Shown here: piece by piece, positions 23,494-31,537 of the stretch
Numbering within the stretch: the stretch's first letter is position 1
Layout: every line of letters begins with the position of its first letter
Assembly (NCBI GenBank): GCA_019120315.1
Contig: DWVJ01000045.1
Location: 1-35,907, forward strand
Length of the DNA: 35,907 nt
Source of the DNA: Candidatus Ruminococcus avistercoris
GTDB lineage: Bacteria; Bacillota; Clostridia; Lachnospirales; Lachnospiraceae
Reading direction: 5' to 3'
The notes under the pieces: generated by a model
What the model saw: the letters and a program-made list of their open reading frames with translations, nothing else
Database searches by the model: none
Told to the model about the DNA's origin: nothing
Position numbers and translations under genes: made by a program

Positions 23494-25881
23494 ATGTTCA
23501 ATGTAGAAAAACGGGACGGAGCCGTTGTGGAGTTTGAACTGGCAAAGATCACAGAGGCCGTACGCAAGGCGTTTGAAGCCATGGAGAAGCAGTACAGCAC
23601 GGATATGCTGGAGATGATCAGCCTGCGTGTGACTTCCGATTTTCAGGAAAAGATAACAGACAATAAGATTAATGTGGAAGATATTCAGGACAGCGTGGAG
23701 AACGTCCTGATTCAGTGCGGCTATGCCGACGTGGCAAAGGCCTATATATTATACCGGAAACAAAGGGAAAAGATCAGAAACATGAAGTCCACCATCCTGG
23801 ATTACAAGGAAATCGTGGACAGCTATGTGAAAGTGGAAGACTGGAGAGTCAAGGAGAATTCCACGGTCACCTATTCCGTGGGCGGGCTGATCTTAAGCAA
23901 CAGCGGCGCGGTCACTGCCAATTACTGGCTGTCGGAGGTCTACGATCCGGAGATCGCAGACGCCCACAGAAATGCGGATATCCATATCCACGACCTGTCC
24001 ATGCTGACCGGCTACTGTGCCGGATGGTCCTTAAAACAGCTGATCCAGGAAGGGCTGGGAGGCATCAAGGGGAAGATCACTTCCTCCCCGGCGAAACATT
24101 TAAGCGTACTGTGCAACCAGATGGTGAACTTCCTTGGCATCATGCAGAACGAGTGGGCGGGGGCCCAGGCTTTTTCGTCATTTGATACGTATCTGGCGCC
24201 CTTTGTCAAGACGGATCATCTGACGTATCCGGAGGTGAAAAAGTGTATCGAATCCTTCATCTACGGCGTCAATACACCCAGTCGGTGGGGAACCCAGGCT
24301 CCTTTTTCCAATATCACTTTGGACTGGACAGTTCCCGACGATCTGGCGGAACTTCCGGCCATCGTGGGCGGCAAAGAGATGGACTTTAAATATAAAGACT
24401 GCAAAGAAGAGATGGATATGATCAACAAGGCCTTTATCGAGACCATGATCGAAGGGGATGCCAACGGACGGGGATTCCAGTATCCGATTCCTACCTATTC
24501 CATCACTTCCGATTTCGACTGGTCCGACACGGAGAATAACCGTCTGCTTTTTGAGATGACAGCAAAATACGGCACGCCGTACTTTTCCAACTATATCAAC
24601 AGTGATATGCAGCCCAGCGATGTGCGGAGTATGTGCTGCCGTCTGCGTCTGGATCTGCGCGAACTGAGAAAGAAAACCGGCGGCTATTTCGGTTCCGGCG
24701 AGAGCACCGGTTCCGTGGGCGTGGTGACCATCAATATGCCCCGTATCGCTTACCTGGCAAAAGACGAGAAGGATTTTTACCGGCGGCTGGACCGTCTGAT
24801 GGATCTTTCCGCCCGTTCCCTCCATGTGAAGAGAGAGGTGATCACCAAGCTGCTGGATGGAGGACTTTATCCCTACACCAAACGGTATCTGGGAAGCTTT
24901 GACAACCATTTCTCCACCATCGGCCTGATCGGCATGAACGAAGCGGGTCTGAACGCCAGATGGCTGGGCGGCGATATGACCGATGCGCGCACCCAGAAGT
25001 TCTCGAAAGATGTGCTGAATCATATGAGAGACCGGCTTTCTGATTATCAGGAGGAATACGGAGAACTGTATAATCTGGAGGCGACGCCGGCGGAATCCAC
25101 TTCTTACCGCCTGGCAAAACACGACCGGGCCAAATGGCCGGATATCAAGACGGCGGGCAAGGATGGGGATACGCCCTACTATACCAACAGCTCCCACCTT
25201 CCGGTGGATTATACCTCGGATATCTTCGACGCGCTGGATATCCAGGACGAGCTGCAGACGCTGTATACCTCGGGAACGGTATTCCATGCATTCCTGGGCG
25301 AGAAGCTGCCCGACTGGAAAGCGGCCGCTTCTCTGGTGCGAAAGATCGCCGAGAACTACCGTCTGCCCTACTACACGCTGTCACCGACCTATTCTGTGTG
25401 CAGTGATCACGGTTACATCGCCGGCGAACACTTTACCTGCCCTGTATGCGGCCATCCGGCGGAGGTTTACAGCCGGATCACCGGTTACTACCGTCCCGTT
25501 CAGAACTGGAACGACGGCAAGCTGCAGGAATACAAAAACAGGACGGTATATCAGCCGGAGACCTCTGTGCTGAAAAAAGACGGCTTGCAGCCGGAGAAAA
25601 CCGGCAAAGAGCAGGCGAACATGGAAGAGACGACGGAGGCTTCCGTGGAAGGCAGTACCAAGTACCTGTTCACCACCAGTGCCTGCCCCAACTGTAAAAT
25701 CGCAAAGCAGATGCTGGAAGGGGAGGAGTATGAAGTGATCGACGCGGAGGCTCATCCTGATATGGCGGCCCGCTTTGGTATCCTGCAGGCGCCTACCCTG
25801 GTGGTGCTGGACGGCGATGAGATGAAAAAGTATGTGAACGCTTCTAATATCCAGAAATTCGTAGAGCATTTGTCACAATAA
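23494..25881 (+). CDS. nrdD: Anaerobic ribonucleoside-triphosphate reductase with fused thioredoxin-like tail
   Basis: 795 residues. ATG 23494 is chosen from AGGAGGAGG (23474-23482) and because the longer frame would run through the promoter. NrdD reduces NTPs to dNTPs without oxygen using a glycyl radical. Order: ATP-cone allosteric domain (about 4-92), long alpha/beta barrel catalytic domain, Zn-type Cys cluster (C636, C649, C652, with nearby His), glycyl radical loop RITGYYRP (G664). After a Glu/Lys-rich linker (about 690-715) comes a thioredoxin/glutaredoxin-like domain with KYLFTTSACPNCKIA (C731, C734) and a cis-Pro segment QAPTLVV. The tail probably supplies electrons to the active site. 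No nrdG activase follows; a terminator ends the unit. Confidence 0.95.
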   Translation: MFNVEKRDGAVVEFELAKITEAVRKAFEAMEKQYSTDMLEMISLRVTSDFQEKITDNKINVEDIQDSVENVLIQCGYADVAKAYILYRKQREKIRNMKSTILDYKEIVDSYVKVEDWRVKENSTVTYSVGGLILSNSGAVTANYWLSEVYDPEIADAHRNADIHIHDLSMLTGYCAGWSLKQLIQEGLGGIKGKITSSPAKHLSVLCNQMVNFLGIMQNEWAGAQAFSSFDTYLAPFVKTDHLTYPEVKKCIESFIYGVNTPSRWGTQAPFSNITLDWTVPDDLAELPAIVGGKEMDFKYKDCKEEMDMINKAFIETMIEGDANGRGFQYPIPTYSITSDFDWSDTENNRLLFEMTAKYGTPYFSNYINSDMQPSDVRSMCCRLRLDLRELRKKTGGYFGSGESTGSVGVVTINMPRIAYLAKDEKDFYRRLDRLMDLSARSLHVKREVITKLLDGGLYPYTKRYLGSFDNHFSTIGLIGMNEAGLNARWLGGDMTDARTQKFSKDVLNHMRDRLSDYQEEYGELYNLEATPAESTSYRLAKHDRAKWPDIKTAGKDGDTPYYTNSSHLPVDYTSDIFDALDIQDELQTLYTSGTVFHAFLGEKLPDWKAAASLVRKIAENYRLPYYTLSPTYSVCSDHGYIAGEHFTCPVCGHPAEVYSRITGYYRPVQNWNDGKLQEYKNRTVYQPETSVLKKDGLQPEKTGKEQANMEETTEASVEGSTKYLFTTSACPNCKIAKQMLEGEEYEVIDAEAHPDMAARFGILQAPTLVVLDGDEMKKYVNASNIQKFVEHLSQ

Positions 25882-25902
25882 AATACAGTAAAACGATGTG
25901 AG

Positions 25903-25952
25903 ACCCCCTGCGGGAATCCGATGAAAGGATCGGATTTTTGCAGGGGGTTTTT
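25903..25952 (+). terminator. Rho-independent terminator after nrdD
   Basis: ACCCCCTGC (25903-25911) pairs with GCAGGGGGT (25940-25948), an internal ATCCGAT/ATCGGAT helix adds stability, and TTTT follows. Confidence 0.93.
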
Positions 25953-26002
25953 GCGTGGGCAAAAGAAGGGCAATTTATGGATAAGTCCGGATATGCTTAA
26001 AC

Positions 26003-26054
26003 GGAATATGATATTCCAATATGAAATATCTATCGGATAATTAATCTATATAAT
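26003..26054 (+). promoter_or_regulatory. Candidate promoter and palindromic operator of the pilus operon
   Basis: A near-perfect palindrome, GGAATATGATATTCC (26003-26017), lies upstream of a -10 TATAAT (26049-26054). The position for a -35 (26026-26031, ATATCT) is poor, so transcription may need an activator at the palindrome. The first pilus gene begins at 26120. Confidence 0.5.
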
Positions 26055-26119
26055 AAAAGCAGAAAACCAAATGGCCAAAGAAGATGCAAATTTGGGAAGT
26101 AAAATGAGGAGGTTTGGAT

Positions 26120-28039
26120 ATGATTCATCATTCATCCGGGAAACGCGGACTGATAAGACGGATTTTTTCTATGGTTATCGCCCTGCTGCTGGTTTGCAGC
26201 GTTTCCATCCCTGCTTTTGCGGTGAGCGAAGAGCCCGGTGTGGGAAGCGATGGAGGGGGAGAGACTGTGCCGACGGTCACCTATAATTTCTATGTGGAGG
26301 GAGAACTGTACCACAGTCAGACCGTCAAAGACAAAGAGACGCTGCTGGAGCCCACTGCGCCGGTAAGAGAGAAGGAGGAGTTCGACGGCTGGTATACGGC
26401 TGCGGATGGAGGTGAAATATTCACAGACTTCTCTGCGCAAAGGGTGACGGAGACAACTACGGTAAATCTGTATGCCGGATGGAAAACGGCTGCGAAACAG
26501 GATCATTCTATAGAGAATGATCAGCTGGATCCCAGCCCGACGCCGACGGAGATACCGGCAGAAGAAACAGGGGAAGCTGTCAGTCCTGCAGAGCAGCCGG
26601 CGGAAGAAACAAAGGAAGATGCCGGTTCCATGGAGCAGCCGACTGCGGATAACGGGATTTCCGCCATGAGTATCAATGGTCAGGGACAAATAAGTGTTGC
26701 GGTCGGAGAAACGAAAACGCTTACCGGGAATAGTGCTTCTTATCACAGCTGGAGCGTCAGCGATACTTCCAAAGTTACTCTGCAGAATACATCGGAGAGA
26801 ACCGTTTCGATCAGAGGCGTTCAAACGGGAACGGCCACTCTTACACACAGGTATAGGGGTTCAAGGTGGAGTTCGTGGAATGCAGAAACTATTACAGTTA
26901 ATGTAACAAAGAGCGGGTCATACGCTTTATATATCTATACGCTGATCCCGGGAAAAGACGTGGATTCTGAGGGAAACCCGGATACTGTCTGGAACGGAAT
27001 GACAGTGGGAAGTATAAAGGATGTGTCTTCACCGACACAACTGCATACCGGCATTGTGTATTCGGGCAATGATGATATTGTGGAGCGGATTGACAATGGT
27101 CAGATTGTTCTGAATGACACTGATTTTCCGGACATTGAATACGATGAAATAACGTATAAATACGCTGCTCCGGGTACGCCAGAGACGAGTCAGAAGGGAT
27201 ATTATACAATTGAGTGGATTCGAGTGGTAGTAGACAGCGGAGCTAATGCAGGTGCAAATGACAGACTGCCGGTAATTAATAATGAACAGACTTATCATCT
27301 GGACGGTATGCTCGTTCTTAATATGGTAGACAAATACAATGTAAATTTCCGGCTGCAGGATGCAGGAGAAGATAGATTCGCGTTGGTGGATCCGGAAAAG
27401 TACAGCAGGATTGTAGACAGTGGTACATCGGAGCGTACTCTTACGGTGCCGCAGTTTGAGGGTGAAAAGACAGTTGATGGAATTACTTACCGGTTTGACG
27501 GCTGGTATTACGATGAAGAGTGTACCAGAAAGACGGACTTTGCCGGAACCATTACGGAGAATACGACTTATTATGCAAAATATGTTCCGGTCAGTCAGGA
27601 GATCACGGTTGGTAAAGAGGTAACGGGTGGTCTCGGTGATACACAAAAGAAGTTCCAGTTTGAATACAGATACCGGGACAGTTCCGGGGAAATAGTCGAA
27701 GGAAGCTTCGGATTGAAAGACGGTGAAAAGAAAACGATTTCCGACGTACCGGCGGGCGCTTTACTTACATTGAAAGAGACAAATGCGGAAGGCTACACAG
27801 CTACCGCGGTTTGTGGCGATAATTCGGATACGGCAGAGGAAGACAAAGAGAGTGCCGTTAAAATAATGAGCGTCACCATTGCCAACGGCAGCAATGAAGT
27901 TGTGGTTACTAATAATAAGGATGCAATCCCGGATACGGGAGTCCATTTGAACAATAAACCGTACATACTGATGGCTGCCATTGTATTTGCTGCGGCGGCG
28001 GGAGCGATCGTTGGCAAATTGCGGAAACGTTTCGACTGA
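26120..28039 (+). CDS. Large sortase-anchored surface protein, probable pilus tip adhesin
   Basis: 639 residues. Start ATG 26120 has AGGAGG (26107-26112) 7 bases upstream. A signal peptide with basic N-end and hydrophobic core ends near VSIPAFA. Then come an InlB-type beta repeat (about 45-115; FDGWYTAADGGEIF...LYAGW), a Pro/Glu/Thr spacer (about 130-175), a Big-type Ig-like stretch (about 190-265), a second InlB-type repeat (about 420-495; FDGWYYDEECTRKTDF), and a Cna/pilin-like domain (about 498-605). The C-terminus has a sorting signal with IPDTG in place of LPXTG, a hydrophobic span and KLRKRFD. First gene of an FCT-like pilus operon, the position of Cpa in streptococci. Ligand unknown. 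Confidence 0.85.
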   Translation: MIHHSSGKRGLIRRIFSMVIALLLVCSVSIPAFAVSEEPGVGSDGGGETVPTVTYNFYVEGELYHSQTVKDKETLLEPTAPVREKEEFDGWYTAADGGEIFTDFSAQRVTETTTVNLYAGWKTAAKQDHSIENDQLDPSPTPTEIPAEETGEAVSPAEQPAEETKEDAGSMEQPTADNGISAMSINGQGQISVAVGETKTLTGNSASYHSWSVSDTSKVTLQNTSERTVSIRGVQTGTATLTHRYRGSRWSSWNAETITVNVTKSGSYALYIYTLIPGKDVDSEGNPDTVWNGMTVGSIKDVSSPTQLHTGIVYSGNDDIVERIDNGQIVLNDTDFPDIEYDEITYKYAAPGTPETSQKGYYTIEWIRVVVDSGANAGANDRLPVINNEQTYHLDGMLVLNMVDKYNVNFRLQDAGEDRFALVDPEKYSRIVDSGTSERTLTVPQFEGEKTVDGITYRFDGWYYDEECTRKTDFAGTITENTTYYAKYVPVSQEITVGKEVTGGLGDTQKKFQFEYRYRDSSGEIVEGSFGLKDGEKKTISDVPAGALLTLKETNAEGYTATAVCGDNSDTAEEDKESAVKIMSVTIANGSNEVVVTNNKDAIPDTGVHLNNKPYILMAAIVFAAAAGAIVGKLRKRFD

Positions 28040-28064
28040 TCCGGACAGGACAGCGGGGGATGTC

Positions 28065-28376
28065 ATGAAAAAAGAAAAAAGTGATAGGGAACAGGCGATA
28101 AATCGTGAGCACGAAGAACTCCTGCGGTGGTTTCAATCGGTAAAGTTTAAAAAGAAATTGTTTGGCGGAGTGGACGAAGTCCGGCTTTGGAAAAAACTGG
28201 AGGAACTGAACCAGCTTTATGAGGCAGCGATCCGCGCAGAGCGCATTCGGTACGACGCGCTGCTGAAAGATCACACCAGGGCATCCAATGCTTTGATTCG
28301 CCGGTATCGCCATGAACTGGCTGGGAAAATTGTTACGGAACAAAAGACGGATTTCGCGGGAGAGGAGCAGGAATGA
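28065..28376 (+). CDS. Small charged helical protein of the pilus operon, unknown function
   Basis: 103 residues from ATG 28065 (GGGGGA at 28055-28060). It has no signal peptide or membrane segment and is rich in Lys, Arg and Glu. It probably forms a long helix or coiled coil (about 35-90). The phrase KKLFGGVDEVRLWKKLEEL recalls the N-terminal part of DivIVA-like proteins, but the match is short and I would not name it so. Its stop overlaps the signal-peptidase-like gene (ATGA), so it is co-translated with that protein and may be a cytoplasmic partner of the pilus assembly site (inference). Confidence 0.7.
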   Translation: MKKEKSDREQAINREHEELLRWFQSVKFKKKLFGGVDEVRLWKKLEELNQLYEAAIRAERIRYDALLKDHTRASNALIRRYRHELAGKIVTEQKTDFAGEEQE

Positions 28377-28921
28377 TATACACGCAAGGAGAGACAGAAC
28401 TCTCGCGGATCATCCGCAGACGGCGCAGAAAACTGGAAAACCGGACAGGCTATATGCGGCTGCTGATACGTATCGCGGCAGTGGCTGCTGTCGGATATCT
28501 TTTGTTTACCCAGGCGTTTCTGATCAGACAGGCGCCGGACAACGATATGTTTCCGGCTGTCAAAGACGGGGATCTGCTGATCGGGTTTCGTCTTCAAAAG
28601 GAATTTCTGCAAAACGATGTGATTGTCTATGAGGCGGAGGGAGAAATCCATGTGGGGAGGATCATTGGTCAGGAAAATGATGTGATCACCATGGATGAAA
28701 ACGGAACCTTAATGGTCAACGGGACGGTGCAAAGCGGCGAGATCCTTTTTCCTACTCATGCAAATGAGGACGGGGAAAATCCCTGCAGAGTGCCGGAAGG
28801 CCATGTGTATGTGCTGGGCGATTACCGGACGCAGGCAAAGGACAGCCGGATTTTCGGGACGATTCCCATGGAGGATGTGAAGGCGAAAGTCATTACCATT
28901 CTTCGCAGGCGGGTACTGTAA
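28373..28921 (+). CDS. Signal-peptidase-I-like pilus assembly protein lacking the catalytic dyad (SipA/LepA-like)
   Basis: 182 residues: short basic cytoplasmic end, one membrane anchor (about 29-48), then an S26-type fold. Where active enzymes have SMxP, this has NDMFPAVKDGD, so the nucleophilic Ser is replaced by Asp (D58). Where they have a Lys before the RVxG segment, this has HVGRIIG, so the Lys is replaced by Gly (G95). The downstream VLGDYRTQAKDSRIFG motif is retained. Streptococcal pilus protein SipA shows the same Ser-to-Asp and Lys-to-Gly changes and is needed for polymerisation without being a peptidase (from memory of that literature). Position before the major pilin is also the same. 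Not a frameshift: the frame is intact. Confidence 0.88.
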   Translation: MIYTQGETELSRIIRRRRRKLENRTGYMRLLIRIAAVAAVGYLLFTQAFLIRQAPDNDMFPAVKDGDLLIGFRLQKEFLQNDVIVYEAEGEIHVGRIIGQENDVITMDENGTLMVNGTVQSGEILFPTHANEDGENPCRVPEGHVYVLGDYRTQAKDSRIFGTIPMEDVKAKVITILRRRVL

Positions 28922-28934
28922 CCCATTTATTTCG

Positions 28935-28959
28935 TATAAGACGCCAAAAGGCGCTTATA
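28935..28959 (+). promoter_or_regulatory. Intercistronic hairpin upstream of the major pilin gene
   Basis: TATAAG-a-CGCC (28935-28945) pairs with GGCG-CTTATA (28950-28959) around an AAAA loop, with a single bulged A. No T-run follows, so it is unlikely to terminate fully. Its place just before the major pilin suggests an mRNA processing or 5'-stabilising element that raises pilin output. Confidence 0.55.
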
Positions 28960-28993
28960 AATATTAATTATTTAATCGAGGAGGATTATCTAG

Positions 28994-30013
28994 ATGAAAA
29001 GGACAAAGAAACTTCTTGCCGGGATTATCGCGGCGACCATGATGCTTTCCATGAGCACAACTGCATTTGCAGACAGTCCGCAGCCAGGTGGCGGCGACAG
29101 CATTACGATTACAAAAGAATATAATGCGGTCAATGAAGGAACCAAAGCGCCGGCTGAGACTTTTCAATTTGCGGTTGAAAATGTAAGTGTGACAGATGCG
29201 GCTGCGGGAATCACGGCTGAAAACATGCCGAAACTCACGGTCGGCAATGCTGTTTTTAATGAAGAGGTGACCGGCATCGGTACGGCTGATATCAAAGTTA
29301 CCCTGCCGGAGTATGAAAGCGTTGGTATCTATACGTATAAAATTACCGAGACAGCATCAAATACAGCTGGTGTTACCTATGACAGTTCTCCGGTATACGT
29401 AAAAGTAACCGTTACCAGAGGTGAGGACGGAAATCTGGTTTACAGTACGGCGGTGCGAAAAGGAGAAGAAGACGCCGCTGAAAAAGTTGGAGACGGCGAT
29501 GACAATACTGCTTTTACGAATACATACAGTGCGGGAAGCCTTTCCATTACCAAAAAGATTTCCGGTAATCTGGCGGATGAAGATAAATACTTTGATGTTA
29601 CCGTTAGACTGACAGGCGACGGCAGCAGTGAATACGCAGATGCTTATACGGTAACAGGCGGAAGCTATGAAGAAAATCCGACAACGATCGCGGTGGGTAC
29701 GCCTGCTGCATTCAAAGTGAAAGCAAACGACACCATCAAAATTGAAAATCTGCCTTACGGTGTGACATACACTGTTGAGGAAGCGGATTATACCGGAGAA
29801 AACGGCGGATATGAGCCAGCGCAGTATACATTCAATGATGAGAATAAAACAATTGATTCCGAAGCGGACACTGTGACCATTACCAATGCGAAGGCAGCAG
29901 GCGAGATCGATACCGGTATCAATATGGACAGCATGCCCTACATCCTGATCTTTGCAGGCGTTGTTGTGATCGCAGCAGTTATGATCGTAAGAAGACGCAG
30001 AATTGACGACTGA
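28994..30013 (+). CDS. Major pilin, FctA/Spy0128-like, with two predicted isopeptide domains
   Basis: 339 residues. A signal peptide (about 1-26, ending TTAFA) precedes two Ig-like pilin domains. Each shows the Lys...Glu...Asn pattern for an intramolecular isopeptide bond: domain 1 K41 (ITITKEY), E119 (YKITE), N176 (FTNTYS); domain 2 K187 or K188 (SITKKIS), E262 or E263 (YTVEEADY), N298 (VTITNAK). The C-terminal sorting signal is EIDTG (304-308) followed by a hydrophobic span and RRRRIDD. FctA-type pilins also use a non-LPXTG signal. GAGGAGG ribosome site 9 bases upstream of the ATG, the best in the operon. Polymerised by the sortase next door (inference from order). Confidence 0.92.
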   Translation: MKRTKKLLAGIIAATMMLSMSTTAFADSPQPGGGDSITITKEYNAVNEGTKAPAETFQFAVENVSVTDAAAGITAENMPKLTVGNAVFNEEVTGIGTADIKVTLPEYESVGIYTYKITETASNTAGVTYDSSPVYVKVTVTRGEDGNLVYSTAVRKGEEDAAEKVGDGDDNTAFTNTYSAGSLSITKKISGNLADEDKYFDVTVRLTGDGSSEYADAYTVTGGSYEENPTTIAVGTPAAFKVKANDTIKIENLPYGVTYTVEEADYTGENGGYEPAQYTFNDENKTIDSEADTVTITNAKAAGEIDTGINMDSMPYILIFAGVVVIAAVMIVRRRRIDD

Positions 30014-30025
30014 TATAAGTTTTGA

Positions 30026-30805
30026 GTGACAGACGTGGATGTTTCGAAAGTATTTTTGAAAGCGGTAAATTCTTTTGTGAGTGCGGTGATCATCCTGTTT
30101 CTGGTTGTTGCAGCGGCTTACTCCGGTTATGCGCTGTGGGACAATGCCCAGGTGTATGGCGCTGTGGATGATGTTTTGTCGCAGCTTCAGGAACTGAAGC
30201 CGGAGCCGGCAGAGGACGGCGGCGCTTCCTTTGAGCAGCTAAGAGCCATCAATCCCGACGTATGCGCCTGGCTGACGCTGGACAATACCAAGATCGATTA
30301 TCCCATCCTGCAGGGCGAAGATAATCTTACCTATATCAATACGGATGTTTACGGGGAGTTCTCTCTGAGCGGAAGTATTTTTCTGGATGCCAGCTGCGAC
30401 AACACTTTTCATGACCGATATTCTCTGCTGTACGGGCACCATATGGCCAACAGCAAGATGTTCGGTGATCTGGATCTGTATGAGGATCAGAAGTTTTTTA
30501 ATGAGAACATCACAGGCAGACTGATTTTGCCGGATCGTTCTTATGAACTGGAAATCTTCGCATGCCTTCGGGTTTCTGCCTCTGAGGACGCAATCTTTAC
30601 TCCTCAGAAATGGCAGGAGGATACCGGCGGATTGCTGGAGTTCGTCAGGGCAAATGCGATGTATACGCATCCGGATATTATGGGGAGGATTGGATCGTCA
30701 GAGGATTTTTCACAGATCCTGGCGATGACCACTTGCTCTTCAGAGTTTACGGATGCAAGGACTATTATTCTGGCGGTAATGAAGCCTTATTCGCCGGAGA
30801 CGTAA
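30026..30805 (+). CDS. Class B-like sortase, probable pilin polymerase
   Basis: 259 residues with one N-terminal membrane anchor (about 15-36) and an exported catalytic domain. The active-site His is H138 in LLYGHHMANSKMFGDL, the Cys is C237 in MTTCSSEFTDARTIIL, and the Arg is R245. The long region between His and Cys with helices fits class B. In FCT-type streptococcal loci the pilin polymerase is also class B-like. The start is uncertain: GTG 30026 or GTG 30035, both with poor ribosome sites, so translation may depend on coupling to the pilin gene 12 bases before. Confidence 0.93.
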   Translation: MTDVDVSKVFLKAVNSFVSAVIILFLVVAAAYSGYALWDNAQVYGAVDDVLSQLQELKPEPAEDGGASFEQLRAINPDVCAWLTLDNTKIDYPILQGEDNLTYINTDVYGEFSLSGSIFLDASCDNTFHDRYSLLYGHHMANSKMFGDLDLYEDQKFFNENITGRLILPDRSYELEIFACLRVSASEDAIFTPQKWQEDTGGLLEFVRANAMYTHPDIMGRIGSSEDFSQILAMTTCSSEFTDARTIILAVMKPYSPET

Positions 30806-30812
30806 GGAGGAG

Positions 30813-31475
30813 ATGAAAACGAGTATAAGAAAAATTCCGGCGGTGTTTCTGCTCGTGGTTCTATGCCTGACAGCCTTTCCCGTATCAGCTTTCGCAGCGG
30901 ATGCGGTGAATGTGGCGATCCCTGTCAGCGTGGAACTCTCAGGGGAAACGCCGTCTCCGGAGGAAACCTATACCGTCGTGCTCCAGGCGGTGGATGATGC
31001 GCCCATGCCGGCGGAAAACACATTGGAGATTACGGGGGAAGGGACGGCGGTGTTTCCTGCCATCACCTATTCCACTCCCGGAATCTACTGTTACACCATC
31101 GCGCAGCAGCGGGGGAGTCATGTGCGGGGAAATTACGACGCGACCACTTATTACGTAAGAGTATCCGTGATCAATGACGAGAACGGCGGTCTGGGGGCGG
31201 TCGTTGCAGTCCATACGGACGTGCAGATGGAAAGCGAAAAGCAGGATATTATTTTTGCTAATGCGTATGACAAGGTAAAAGACACGCCGTCCGCAGCGGA
31301 CGGAATAAAGCCTCATAAGACGATATCACCGCAGAAAACTTCCACGAAATCAAAAACCGGTTCAGTCAAAACCGGAGATGACAGCGAACTTACCTTATGG
31401 ATCAATCTGCTGGCAGCTTCCGGTATCGGGCTTTTACTGGCTGCGGCAAAGAGAAAACAGAGTAAACATGTTTAA
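30813..31475 (+). CDS. Minor (basal) pilin, FctB-like
   Basis: 220 residues. A signal peptide ends near SAFAADA. One pilin-like domain (about 32-155) has the GIYCYTIAQQ and TTYYVRVSV strands also seen in the major pilin. A Lys/Ser/Thr/Pro-rich stalk (about 160-190) and a sorting signal SVKTGD, a hydrophobic span and KRKQSKHV end follow. As last gene after the sortase it occupies the place of FctB, the wall anchor of streptococcal pili. VKTG differs from LPXTG and from the two other signals of this operon. AGGAGG lies only 2 bases from the ATG. Confidence 0.82.
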   Translation: MKTSIRKIPAVFLLVVLCLTAFPVSAFAADAVNVAIPVSVELSGETPSPEETYTVVLQAVDDAPMPAENTLEITGEGTAVFPAITYSTPGIYCYTIAQQRGSHVRGNYDATTYYVRVSVINDENGGLGAVVAVHTDVQMESEKQDIIFANAYDKVKDTPSAADGIKPHKTISPQKTSTKSKTGSVKTGDDSELTLWINLLAASGIGLLLAAAKRKQSKHV

Positions 31476-31478
31476 AAA

Positions 31479-31522
31479 AAGAAACGGCAAGGCGGGAGCA
31501 AACCTGTCCTGCCGTTTCTTTT
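31479..31522 (+). terminator. Rho-independent terminator of the pilus operon
   Basis: AAGAAACGGCA (31479-31489) pairs with TGCCGTTTCTT (31510-31520), followed by TT. The loop is 20 bases and may hold an extra short GCGGG/CCTGT-like pairing. Confidence 0.9.
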
Positions 31523-31537
31523 GTGAGAGGTGAGAAG

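Noticed and set aside
24178-25287. 369-codon open frame on the minus strand inside nrdD
   Set aside because: The + strand is a well-conserved NrdD; the antisense translation shows no domain or plausible start.
28373-28921. Pseudogene of signal peptidase I
   Set aside because: The frame is intact, overlaps its neighbours precisely, and the Asp/Gly replacements match a known functional pilus family.
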